This document shows positions 16,101 through 28,100 of a stretch of 64,000 nucleotides of DNA, piece after piece. The notes under the pieces were generated by a model. It did no database searches, was not told the DNA's origin, and saw only the letters and a list, made by a program, of their open reading frames with translations. Every line of letters begins with the position of its first letter. Within the stretch, counting starts at the first letter, position 1. The translations under genes were made by a program, and so were the position numbers. This stretch comes from Bursaphelenchus xylophilus (lineage: Eukaryota > Nematoda > Chromadorea > Rhabditida > Aphelenchoididae), in NCBI GenBank assembly GCA_904066235.2, contig CAJFCV020000004.1, positions 3,100,001-3,164,000 of the forward strand, given 5' to 3'.

Positions 16101-19100
16101 TAATGCTTTTCGGTTATTACAAGCTTTACACTAAGCTTGTAATCAAAAGGGTCGAAGGGGATCGGGAGGGGACTGGGCACCACCGATCGCTTGAGAACGC
16201 AAACACGAGATCACAACTTTATTTATTCACCGCACGGGGGAACAACCACACAAAATAATGACATAATTGGTGATAAACGATCCTTTTATATGGCTCCATT
16301 TATGCTAATTACCGTGGGAATTGTGGAGACCGTTGCGACTCCACAACATGCCCGGGGGGGGATCTGGCTGGGTCGGCGGAACTCTCCAAGACGTCGAAGC
16401 GGGGTGAGGCAGGGCAGTCGAAGTTGAGGGTCCAGTCTTGACGTTCGCTGGAGGGGCTTGCTGAGATTGAAGGGTGGCTGGGAAGGGGATCGCCCAGGGG
16501 CTTTTCCATGGGGTTGGGCGAGCGACTTCCACTGTCGCTGGTGGAGACGAGGTAGGCCTGGGGCGACGAGGGATGGCGCGGTGAGTGGGTCTCCGAGCCT
16601 GACGGTTTTCTCTTGGGGTCGCCGGCTGCGATTCGGGACCAGCCTCGAAACTCTCGATGGCGCCTTGAATCCTTTCCTCGAACAGTACGACCGGGCCCGT
16701 GAGCCGAGTTAATTCCCTTGAAGGCACGGATTGAATGACCTTGCTCAGGAACTCTTTGATTGCCTCGGGGCATTCTTCTATGAACCCGGCCAGCGATTCT
16801 CCGACCATGTCGGCGAGAGACTGTTCTTCTGACGGTGATGGGGAGGCCGACCTTTCTTTTTCCGAGTTGGCGGACTCGGATTCCAGCGAAATCTCTGGTG
16901 TGGACATCTGGAATGGCAAAATCAACTGTAGGTGTTTCGAGGGGAGCAATCAACGATAAAGGCCGCTCAAATTCTCTCTTATCCGACTCTAGGACTACTG
17001 ACCGACAGAACCCATCGTGACCCAAAATAATTCTCTTGACGACCGCGGTCTTCCATGCATTTCTGTTCTTCTCTGCGTCGTTTAGTAGCAGAACTACCTG
17101 CCCCACCTTTGGGACCTCATATTTCCCGACTCGAGGTTTACCGACCGACTGAAGATATCTAAGATAAACGTCATGGAAGTTCTTCCAGAACTTCTCAATT
17201 TTCGACATCGATCGAACCCAATCACTGACAATTTGGTCTGGTCTTGGAGGGGTATAGGGGACGTACTCCGGATCCTTGTCATCCTCGGTAGCGAAGAGCG
17301 GGAAAGAATCTCGTTTTTCTGGGAACACAAGATCGACTGGCCGTAAACAGCAAGGAGTTGACGATTGAACTAGATTCGCTAAGATCGGCCGTTGATTTAA
17401 AAGAGCCCTAATTTCAGCGACCAGAGTATTAAACAATTCCGAGTTCACGGGCTTCTTAGGGAGAGATTTCCGGAGGGCTTCCTTTAAAATCCCAATCATC
17501 TTTTCATACACTCCTCCTTTCCAGGGACTATAAGGGGTTGTGAACTGCCATTTTATAGGGCCAAGGGAAGAGATTTCCTTCGAGAGTCTCTTCAAAACTT
17601 TAGCTCCGAGTTCAAAATTTTTGGCGTGATCGGAAAGAATCTCAGAAGGAAGTCCGAACGTGGCGACAAAACGACGAAAGGCCAAAACCAAAGATTGCGT
17701 TGTTCCATGTTCAACTATTTCGACATGAGTGTAACGAGTGGAGAGACAAGTGATCACCAGCAAGTACGTCTTCGAGACTACTCTATTCTGTAGTATCAAG
17801 AAAGGGCCGCAACAATCTAATCCAACAAAGGAGAATGGAAAGTTTCTCGTGACTCTGGATTTCGGTAACGCGGGGATAGGTGGCACCACGAAGGGACGAG
17901 CAAAAGCTCTTCGACACGGGTCACAGACCTTAATCAGCACACTCTTCAGGTGACGACGACCCTCCGGGAAGAACACGAATGGGCGGATGGAACTCCAGGT
18001 TGTCGTCAGGTTTGGGTGTACTCGAGAATGGAGATCCGCCAGTAGCTTCGGCAAGATCCGAGATGATTTCGAGAGGAATATCGGATGTCTCTCTGCTTCG
18101 GGGAGGTCGCTGTTTTCGAGTCTCCCTGTCACAAACCAGATTCCTCGACTTTTGGCCAGAGCAAACCGTTCGTGGTCTCTAACCGACGGTGGTTCCACCA
18201 ACTGATCGAGGCGAAAAATGAAATCCTGGGCTACACTTTCTGAACAACCTAACCTTTCTCTCAAATAACGAACTGTCGCCAAAAACGAGTCGGATATTGT
18301 AAGCACTTCCGCTTGTTCTGATCGAGACAACGGAATAACCGGATCTCTATCGACCTCGATCCGCTTCAGGGGGAGACTGACCGTTTCTGATTTCGGTGCC
18401 GCTGAGACCGGAGACGGCCATGATTCCGGATGATGTAAAAAATCCGGACCGTTCCACCAGAGCTGGTGGTTGGCCAACAAATTCAAATCTGTTCCCCGAG
18501 ATAAAATGTCGGCCGGGTTCTGATCTCCGGAAACATGACGAAACAAAAGACCAGGGACTTTCCGAATCGCCGCGACTCGATTACGCACGAAAACCCGATT
18601 CCGAGCCGGTTCTTGACCATCCAACCAAGCCAGCGAACACTTACTATCACTCCAGACGTTATAAGACTCAGCGGGGCGAGGGAGTTCAGACTGGATGAAA
18701 GATGCGAGTTTGGCTCCGATATCTAGTGCAAGGATCTCTAGGGTATTTACGGTCAACGGGTTATTAGGCATCGACTCTTCGGACACCTGGTGAGGTCGAG
18801 GACGGAGGGAAGGGGGGGTTAACTTGGCTTTCGACAAAATTAAAAAGCATTTAAGGGAATTACTGTCCTGTACGTACGCAGCCGCGCCCACTGCATCGAA
18901 ACTTGCATCAGTGAAAACATGGATGCGGAAATTTTGGACCACTAATGGACCAAATCGGGGAATGTTCAGCCAGCGCCCATCGAACTGTTGGGTAAATTTT
19001 ATCACCGTACTCTGGGAGGCTGGATTTGGTGTATCATCCCAAGAGGAAGTTTTATCCCAATTTTTTTGCAATAGAAGGTGGGCTTTGATCGAGATCGGAC

Positions 19101-22100
19101 GAAGGACGCCTAATGGATCAAACATCTTTGCTTGCAGCGAAGAGAATTCTTTCTTTGAAGGGACATTACCAGGCCACGAGGGAATTTTGATGTAAACCAA
19201 GTCGAGAGCAGGATTCCAGTACACTCCAAGAACTTTAACGACCTCTGCTGTGTTCAACAATGACGGGTCCAGGCTATTCCGCAACCGGGCAGAGTTGGAG
19301 GTAAAATCGCGGAGGTTCATACCCCCCTTTAGGAACAGACTATGGGCCTCTTTAGCCTTTTCGATGGCCTCGTCGTCATCGACAGCCTCCAACAAAGAGT
19401 TATCAACGTAAAGATTGCGGCCAATCTCAGGGGCCAAAGGACTCGAAGACTTCCTCAAGTGGGTTTCGATGACAATGGCCAGTATGGCCGGAGAACACTT
19501 AAGACCAAATGGAAGGCGCCGAAAACGCAACAAGCAGAATCTATTTGATAAAATCTCAGATGGCGAGTCACCGAACAAGAAGCGCAAAGTATCTCTCTCC
19601 TCCTCTTGAACCCCGACCTGCAAAAAGGCCTTCTCAATGTCCGAAATTATGGCTATCTTGGAGAACAAAAATCTGATGAGAACACCCTGTAATGATGGAA
19701 GGAGGACGGGACCTCTAAAGAGAAGGTCATTGAGAGAGGGTTCGTCAATCTCATGGGCAGAACCATCGAAGACGATCCTCATTTTTGTAGCCCCGGAATC
19801 CGCAAGTTTGAATACGGCGTGATGTGAGAGGTAATAACATCGATTATGGTCCTCCACTGACCAATTCTCGACGATTTCGATGAATTCTAGCTTAAGAAGT
19901 TCGAGAATATTTTCCTTGTATTTCTGGAACTCGTCGGGAGAGAGCCGGCCTGCGAGGGAACGAACTCGTTTACGCGCTCGATCAAAACTTGGAGGAAGTC
20001 GGCCCATGTCAAGCCAAGGGAGGCGAACCCAGTATCTATTGTCGTGAAAAACCATGGAGTTAGCGACACTTGTCATAACCTGCCGATCGGTCTCTTGGAG
20101 GATCTCTTTAGGACCGAGGAAACAATCCGCGGCGTACATTCTTTCGAGTTCCTCTTCTTCGGATAAAGTCGCGACTTTATCGAGTTGTTGGAGTTCTGCA
20201 ACTCTAGCACGGCGGAATTGGAGCGGCGGAGAGGACGGATCTAGGAATCCCTGCCCCACTACGAAGTCACCAAAGCGCGATGTCATCACTCTATAACCCT
20301 CAGGAGTTACATGGTTAGATCGTTGGATATTGAGTTCTGAAAAGGCATCTTGTCCCAGCACAATGCTGATGGGTTGGCTGCCTGGAGAGACGCTCCGAGC
20401 TTGTAATCAAAAGGGTCGCCCCTTTTGATTACAAGCTTAGTGTGGCGTAGGATCAAATGTAGAGATAGGTAGAGGTAATGGATAGACACACGTTAGAATT
20501 AGGTTTATTGCAACCGCACACAGGGAAAAGAGAAATGGGATTAATTCTGATCATAATTGGTGACGAGACGTTGCTTTTATATGAATTGGTTTATGCTAAT
20601 TTCTGTGGGAATTGTGGAGACGTTTGACGCTCCACAACATGTCCGGCTCTTCCTTCTGGGTCGGGTTGGCATGGGGCAGGTACCAGTTGAACTTCGCAGG
20701 GCACTTCCAGGGAACTTTGGGGCTCTTGGTAAGTTCATAATCGAGGGAAAGTTCGTGTTCCTTTGGTTTGTACTTGCATTTAATTCGACGATTCATAGGC
20801 AAATCACTTTGTGGCAGGTTACGAGGGACCATCGTACACGGGTTCGAGTGGGAAACCGAAATGTATTTGAGGTTTGGACCTCGATTAGGCTTCTGCAATA
20901 GACTATTGCCCCACGGCAATACATGCCCAACCTCCACGGCGGGTTCACAATGAGTGGAAAGCGGCAGAGAGTTCACAATAGGATCCGGTGACTTTCGAAG
21001 TGGATGACTATACGAGTTCACAACGTCAGCAGCATTTTCCACTGGAGAAATAATTTTTGGAGCCACAGATTTCTTTTTCTTTCTATTCGCAAAAAATGTG
21101 GATTTTCGAATCCGGCAAAAATCGATCGGGTAGTCTGAACACCATTCGTCCGAGTTTTCCGAGACAAGAAAATGACCAAAGCGACAAGACATGACTCGAA
21201 GTCCATCTGGGGTAACGTGGTTCGAAGATTGTATTTCCAATTTTGCGAGGCAATCTTGCCCGAGAACAATACGAATCGGCACTTGACCAGAGTCAGCCGG
21301 CTGGCCCATGAAAAACTCGTGGAGATTTTCAATTGCGAGAACACGGAATGCAACAGGTGGACCAGATTTGGGAACAATAGACACCGATGTCTTGAATGTT
21401 TGGATCGATTGGACATTTCCACCAACGGGAATCACTGTGCGGATAATCGGAGAATCGAGAGGTAATTGGAGGGAACGACAGAATCCAAGGTCAACAAAAG
21501 AAACCTGAGAGCCCGTATCGATAAAAGCTTTCACGGGATCACGAAATCCGCTCACTGTCACCATTGGGGACATAACTTCCTCATTTTGGGGCAAGGAAAC
21601 CGTTCTCATCTGAACTGATGGTCCATTAGTTGGTTGAACCGCCGGAGGATTAGATGGAGGAAAGCTGGAAGCCCGAGGAGTCTCAAGATTATTCGGGAAT
21701 GTCGAGGATAACGGAGGAGACGAGTGGGTCGACTGACCAAAGAAAGACCGATGGGGTTGGTTAAAGTTAAAGTTCGAAGAAGGGAAAGCCTGAGAACAAA
21801 TCGAAATGTGATGATCACCTTGGCACTGACTACACATTGGAGAACGACACTGTGAGGACACATGACTTCGACAAAGACAACGAGCACATAAATTCTTCTC
21901 ACGAATCACCTGTTGTCTCCTGGAATGATCTGATACTGTTCGGCAATCCTTTGAACGATGGCTTCGATCACAAAATGCACACCTCTCTCGATGAAAATTC
22001 GAAGTATTGGATAACTGTGGCGAGCGAAAGTGAGAATCCTTGTCCCGACTCAATGAGAACCTTTCACGCGAACGGATGATACTGTCAAGGTAGGATAGGA

Positions 22101-25100
22101 TGTCATCTACAGTAGGCACAATAGCCGAATGCTCAAAATGCAGCTCAATAGATCGATGGATATCTTCAGGAAGCGACTCGAGAACATGGGAGATGAACAA
22201 CTCATTCTCTGACAAGAGACCTGGAGAGTGGACATTCGAGAGAGAAGGCGAGGAAACGAGAGAATCACGCATGATCATGAGTCGATAGTACCAGTCCTTC
22301 AATTCAGCTTGAGTACGAGGAACAGAGTACTTCTTGTCTTTCAATTCCTTTAGGAGACGTTGATAATGAGCTCGTTTGTCTCCATAGCGTCTCTGAAGAG
22401 CGTTCAGAATAAGGCGCAGACTTCCTTCAACGATCGGAATCGCCTGAATCATCTCAAGAGGCTCGCCGGCCAAAAGAGACAAGACAAAGGTTATTTTGCT
22501 CATTTCCGAGTAGTGAGAGTTGCTATCTAAGGCATTCGTCAAAACGCCGAAAAACTGGGAAAATTCCTCAGGTTTACCAGAAAATTTGTTGATCCGAATC
22601 TTATGGAGATCGAGGAAAGTGGATCGAGGGGACACTGGAGACGAGGATACCGGATTCAAGTTACCTAATTGAGGAGAAGCGAGAAAACTAGATCTGGACT
22701 GACTATTCTGCAATTCAACCCTAGCACATGCTTCTTGACATCGTTGGATAGCGTCCATGGAACTCTCAATCCAATAACCGAGCATCTCACTAACCAAAGA
22801 ACACGACAAAGAATCCACATAAAGTTGAGCAGTGGCGGAGGGGACCTGGTGAGAAAGTTCTAGATCCTCTAGATCATACAACGCAGTCCGGAAGTCGGTT
22901 TCAACAGTCTTTAGGGACTCCAAGATCTCACTGAACAGCTTCAGGGTAAACGATGGAATATCCGAGAGGTCGGTCAGGCGAATCAACGGATTTTCTAAAC
23001 GACTGAGTATACGAGCGAAGTCGAAGGTGATCAAGGTGTAGATAGTGCGGCACACGGCTTTAATCTCTCGATATGTGGTTGGATCGTTGACAAATGTTGC
23101 GAATAAGGTCGCAATCTGCCGGTTGTTCTCGGGGGTCGGACGGAACCCGGAGATGATGGCACGATGACGAGCGTGCTCTTCTAAAGAACATCGAGGTGCA
23201 GCTGCGATATCGGCCGGGTTCAAAAGGGTAACGGTGGAAGCCGAAGACAGGTGAGAATGATTCTCAACCGCGTCCGGATGCTCAGCCATGACGAAAACGA
23301 ATCTAACGACAAGAGACCAAGAGGAACACAGATAAAGGTGGGGATCTAACCCAAGATGCGGGGATTTAACCCAAAAAAAGGCGGGGATCTAACCCGAATG
23401 AAGGGGATTTAACCCAGGAAAAGGCGGGGATCTAACCCGAACGGAGGGGATTTAACCCAGGAAAAGGCGGGGATCTAACCCGAAAATATACAACACGGAG
23501 GGAACTATTGCCCTAACACAAAGAGAACACACAATTTGTACGATAATGATCGTACCGAGCCACTAAGTAGGAATCTAAAGACAGACACTGGTGTGGCTAG
23601 TACCAGTGGTAACAAAAAATGCGATTGAACAATACCTGTAATTGCTCCAATACAAACGGTTCTCCGGGATCTTCCTACACCAGCGCAGCCCCCATGTGGC
23701 GTAGGATCAAATGTAGAGATAGGTAGAGGTAATGGATAGACACACGTTAGAATTAGGTTTATTGCAACCGCACACAGGGAAAAGAGAAATGGGATTAATT
23801 CTGATCATAATTGGTGACGAGACGTTGCTTTTATATGAATTGGTTTATGCTAATTTCTGTGGGAATTGTGGAGACGTTTGACGCTCCACAACAGTGCTGA
23901 TTTCGAAAATGACATTCATTTTTCTGATTTGAAAGCAGCACAATTGAAAACCCCCAAATCGAGTATTTATAAAAAAAACAAAAAATTACTACTTTAGAGT
24001 TGAACTTATGGAAAGAAGTAAAGATCAAAAAAATGAATGTCATTTTCGAAATCAGCACCCTCGATTGTCCTAATTTCGACACTTGCATCGAAGAAAAATA
24101 ATGCTTTTCGGTTTCCCCAATCGTCTTTTTCCTCAATCGTTTTTCCCCCCAATCGTCCCAGTTCCCTAAAACACGAAGGTTTATGACCTTTTCAGTCATA
24201 AACTTTCAATCGTCCAACGCCATTGTTTTAGTTATTGCTCGACTCCTTGGAGAAGTTGTTGGCGATGGTTGATGAATCCATGGAGCTGGACCCTATCCCC
24301 CAAATGTTCGAACTGGCCATAAAAAAGGCCCAGGAGGGACTCCATGTCTCGGCAGACGTCGATGAAGAGCAAAAGCTGAAGGGATACGTCCGACTGCGGA
24401 AGATTATCATCACTCCGTGCAGAACAATTTATCAGGCGCCGGAAATGATCATGGGAAATCGAGTCCTCCGAATCAACGAAGAGAAATATCCGGCCGAGAA
24501 GTTCCTCCGAGTCGCCTTCAGGGATGAGAATTTGTCCCGAGTCCAGAGTGCCATGGGACTGTCATTCATCGAAGGCTTTATCAAGAAGAGTTTGACTGAA
24601 GGGAAATTTATTGGAGGCAAGAATTTGAGTTTTATGAGGCTGAATTTTGAGGAATTTTTGGAGGCTGGGAAAAAGGTGTACAATGGGGCCTGATCTAGAG
24701 GCAAAAAATGTACCATTTGGCATCCGGGAAGTATCAAAAAAGTGGCAAAATGCCTCCCTTTCCAAGTGAAAAAAGGGGGTATTTTGCCACATTTCTTGAT
24801 ACTTCCCAGATGCAAAATGGTACGTTCTTTGCCGCTAGATTAGGTCCCTCACTGTATGTAAATTGTATTTTGTATTTTCAGCCAAAGTCTTCAATTATCT
24901 CGGCTCGTCCAACTCCCAGATGCGAGAACAGGGATGCTACTTCATCCAAGCCGAAGATGAAAAGGAAATCAATCTTTTTCGAAGTGAATTGGGCCAATTC
25001 GAATTAAAGAGTGTACCCAAAATGATGGCTCGTCTTGGACAGTGCTTCACTCAGTCTTGCGTAAGAATCGTGATTAAAATTTGGGTAAAATTGACGTTTT

Positions 25101-28100
25101 ATACGATCAAACCTGTTTGAGAATTTTTCGCGCAGGCTTTGTCGTATAAAATGTGACGGGAATGTAAAAGGATTAAAATCATTTTTATGACATTTTGAAG
25201 GTTACCACCAATTTTTTTTTATTGTTGACATTTTATACGATGAAATATGCTGAGAATATTTAATCGTATAAAATGTCACCCACGATATCATAAGTGTTTG
25301 CGATGACGGAATATCTTTTCAGAAGGTCGGAAAAGAGATGCCAAGAGAGAAGTACGATCGAACATACGACTATGTCGGCATCAACAATCGTAAAAAGGAC
25401 CCACCGGAACCTTTCGTATATTCGGATGGAAATGGCTACATGAGCTTGGCATTTGCTCAAGACATCTCCAAATTTCTGAAGTACCAGGACTTTGTACCAT
25501 GCTGCTTCCAATCCAGATTCCGTGGCTTCAAAGGAATCCATGTTGTGAATCCAGAACTGGATCGGCTGAATGCTTGGGCCGCCGAAAATGGATTGTTGGA
25601 TGGGAAAAAGAAGGGCGAAGCTTTCGGCCTGGATCTCCTTTGTCGGCCATCTCAAGAGAAGTTCAGAACCGGAAAGGTAGGGAGATTTGATTACCGGAAG
25701 ACATTTTATACGATGAAGGATGTTTGAACATGCTTTGTCGTATAAAATGTCACCCAGAAGAACTGTGTTTGTCAAAGAAGCGGGAATGTGGTTTTTGAAG
25801 TGAATAGAATGTATTTATATTTATATTTGCATGATTTTTGGTTAGACGACATTTTATACGATGAAAGATGTATTGAATTCTTGAGAAAGGATTCATCATA
25901 TAACATGTCCAGATGAATAAAAATTACCTTGTTTTAGGACAAATGCTACTATGAGGTGGTCAAAATCTCCGCCCCATCCCCGGTGTGCCTGAACCGGCCC
26001 TTCATCAACATCCTGGACCAGGTCAGCGCCATGCAGTCCTATCAATGCCACAAACAAGTTGTGAACAGGTGCTTTCAACTATTGGATATTCAACTGAATG
26101 GGATTGCGAACTCGCTGACCGATGAGAAATGGGCCCGCACTAAATTGGGCGAATTCCCAAGGCTGATCATGTTTGATGTGATGAGGAATGTGAATCTGAC
26201 CACAGAACCTTTCTTCCGAGCTCTATTGAGGACTTCGGCCAGATGCACCCTCAAGAAGCTTCGAGAAAAGATGCAGATCCAAATCCCGCCTTCATTGGGA
26301 CGGTCTTTGCTTGGGGTGGTCGATGAGACTGGACAGCTACAATATGGCCAAGTTTTTGTGAAATACACGGTGAATATCATGCAGAAGAGGCCTGGCCCTG
26401 GAGCCGCCAGAGAGGTTCTGACAGGTAGGCAATTTTTTGGAAGGGGTTGAGGGATAATGGAACTGGGACGATCGGGGAAACCGAAAAGTATTATTTTTCT
26501 TCGATGCAAGTGTCAAAATTAATCGAGGGTGCTGATTTCGAAAGTGACATTCATTTTTTTCATCTTTTTTCCTCAAGTAGTACTGTAAAGTAGTAATTTT
26601 TTGAATTTTTTTATGAATACTCGATTTGGGGGTGGGGGGGGGGCTTCAACCTTGCTGATTTCGAAAATGTTATTTATTTTTTCTGATTGCTTTTTATCAC
26701 GAAAAAAATTAAAAAAATTACTACTTTACAGTACAACTTAAGGAAAAAAAGTAAAGACCAAAAAAAATGAATGTCATTTTCGAAATCAGCACCCTGAATT
26801 ATCCTGATTTCGGCACTTGCATTGAAGAGAAATAATAGTTTTCGGTTTCCAGAATCGTCCAGCTTCGAGGGGTCATATGGCAATTTTTTCTTAGTTTTCT
26901 TCAGTTTTTTTGGCACTGTTATGGGTGGTATTGGAGCTGGGAATGTGTTAAAAAATAAAAAAATATTATTGTTATGATTTTTATAAACTTTCTTTTCACT
27001 TTTTCCATTTTTTCGTTCAGGCCCCGTCCTCATCACCAAGAACCCCATGGTGGTCGCCGGAGACGTCCGCATGTTCACCGCCGTCGACATCCCCGCCCTC
27101 CACCACCTCTGCGATGTGGTCGTGTTCCCTCGGCACGGCCCCCGACCCCATCCCGACGAAATGGCGGGCTCCGATTTGGACGGCGACGAGTACAGTGTGA
27201 TCTGGGACCCCGGCCTCTACTTGGAGCGCAACGAAGACGCCTTTGATTATACCGCTCCGCCAGTGAACCCCGAAGAAGTTGATGAGGAAAAAATGGTAAG
27301 CGTAATGTGTGATTGAAGGGACATTTTATACGATTAAATGTGTCTGAAATTATTTTGGACATCTTTCGTCGTATAAAATGTCTCCGAGTGAGGCTTGGAG
27401 GTTGAGATAGTAGTACCGAGAGAAAGATTGTGGAAAGTTGAAAGTTTTTTATTATATCGTCCAGAAAGTTCGTTCGTTTTTTTTTCTATTTCTTTGTTTT
27501 ACAAGGAAAAAATAGATGGTTCACTTCTGAGCCCGAAAAATAATGAAAAATTAAAGTTTCAAAAAAAACTAAAAACACAGTTTTGTAGAGGAGAAAAAGC
27601 TTTATCAAAGAAATATATTCCCTTCGCCAAAGAACAAACAATCCTTGTAAAACGAAGCGTTGAAAAAAAACACACGAACTTTCTGGACGACCAATAATTC
27701 ATGTTGGATTTAATTTTTAGCGCGAACAAATGGCCGACTTTTTCGTGAAATACGTGAGTCAAGATTCGATTGGAAAGATCGCCAATGCGTTCCTGGTGAA
27801 GGCCGACCAGCTGGGCCTGAACAGCAAAGTCTGTCACAACATTGCCGTCAAGAATATGGAAGCTGTGGACTTCCCCAAAACCGGCAAACCGCCAAGTCCT
27901 CTCGCCAAAGGCGATCCGGTCAGAAAAATTGATTCGGAAAAGGCAACTCGGTTTCCGGATTTCATGGAGAAGACTCAAGAATCCTCGTATGAAAGCCCAA
28001 GACTTAATGGAAGACTTTTCAGGTAAAAAATTGAATTTTTTGTCTTGATCTGATGGAAATGTGACGATTGGGGAAATCGAAAATCATTATTTTTTTCAAT

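Larger units (their letters stand above)
20441..23893 (-). mobile_element. Pao/BEL copy 2, internally deleted, with two identical 199-bp LTRs
   Basis: LTRs at 20441-20639 and 23695-23893 (TGTGGCGTAGG ... GCTCCACAACA) are identical by eye, implying recent insertion or conversion. A primer-binding-like stretch follows the 5' LTR on the minus strand (TGGGGGCTGCGC, ends at 23694), and a purine-rich AGAAGGAAGAG (20647-20657 on the minus strand) lies before the 3' LTR. Gag and protease are present, but RT, RNase H and integrase are missing. The flanks (CTTAG and GTGCT) do not match, so no target-site duplication is seen. Confidence 0.88.
12178..24205. mobile_element. Outer palindromic MITE (family B), split by later insertions
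   Basis: Left arm about 12178-12278 (GGAACTGGGATGATTGGGG, AACCGAAAAG) mirrors the right arm about 24109-24205 (CGGTTTCCCCAATCGTC, CCAGTTCCCTAAAACACGAA). Middle segments continue at 14546-14660 and 15859-16115. Intact relatives at 26459-26874 and 28054-28720 show the uninterrupted order, including the body motif GGTGCTGATTTCGAAA. The arms here are longer than in the relatives, reaching a TTATGACTGAAAAGGTCATAA palindrome at each end. Confidence 0.8.
12089..24231. mobile_element. 12.1-kb RdRP intron built of nested mobile elements
   Basis: Bounded by a GTAAAA donor after exon 6 and TTTTAG before exon 7; phase 0 is kept. After a poly-T run (12127-12153) almost the whole intron is transposon: an outer palindromic MITE (ends near 12178 and 24205) interrupted by a CAGGGTG element, a foldback element inside that, another foldback element, a GC-rich-ended element inside the latter, and two Pao/BEL retroelements. 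Flanking exons show no damage. Confidence 0.88.

Noticed and set aside
16305..16907. Overlapping retroelement frame considered as an envelope gene
   Set aside because: No signal peptide or membrane-spanning segment is visible.
23340..23481. GGGGATYTAACCC array considered as a telomere-like repeat
   Set aside because: Alternating units and fixed 43-bp period lie inside a retroelement leader; not a simple telomeric unit.
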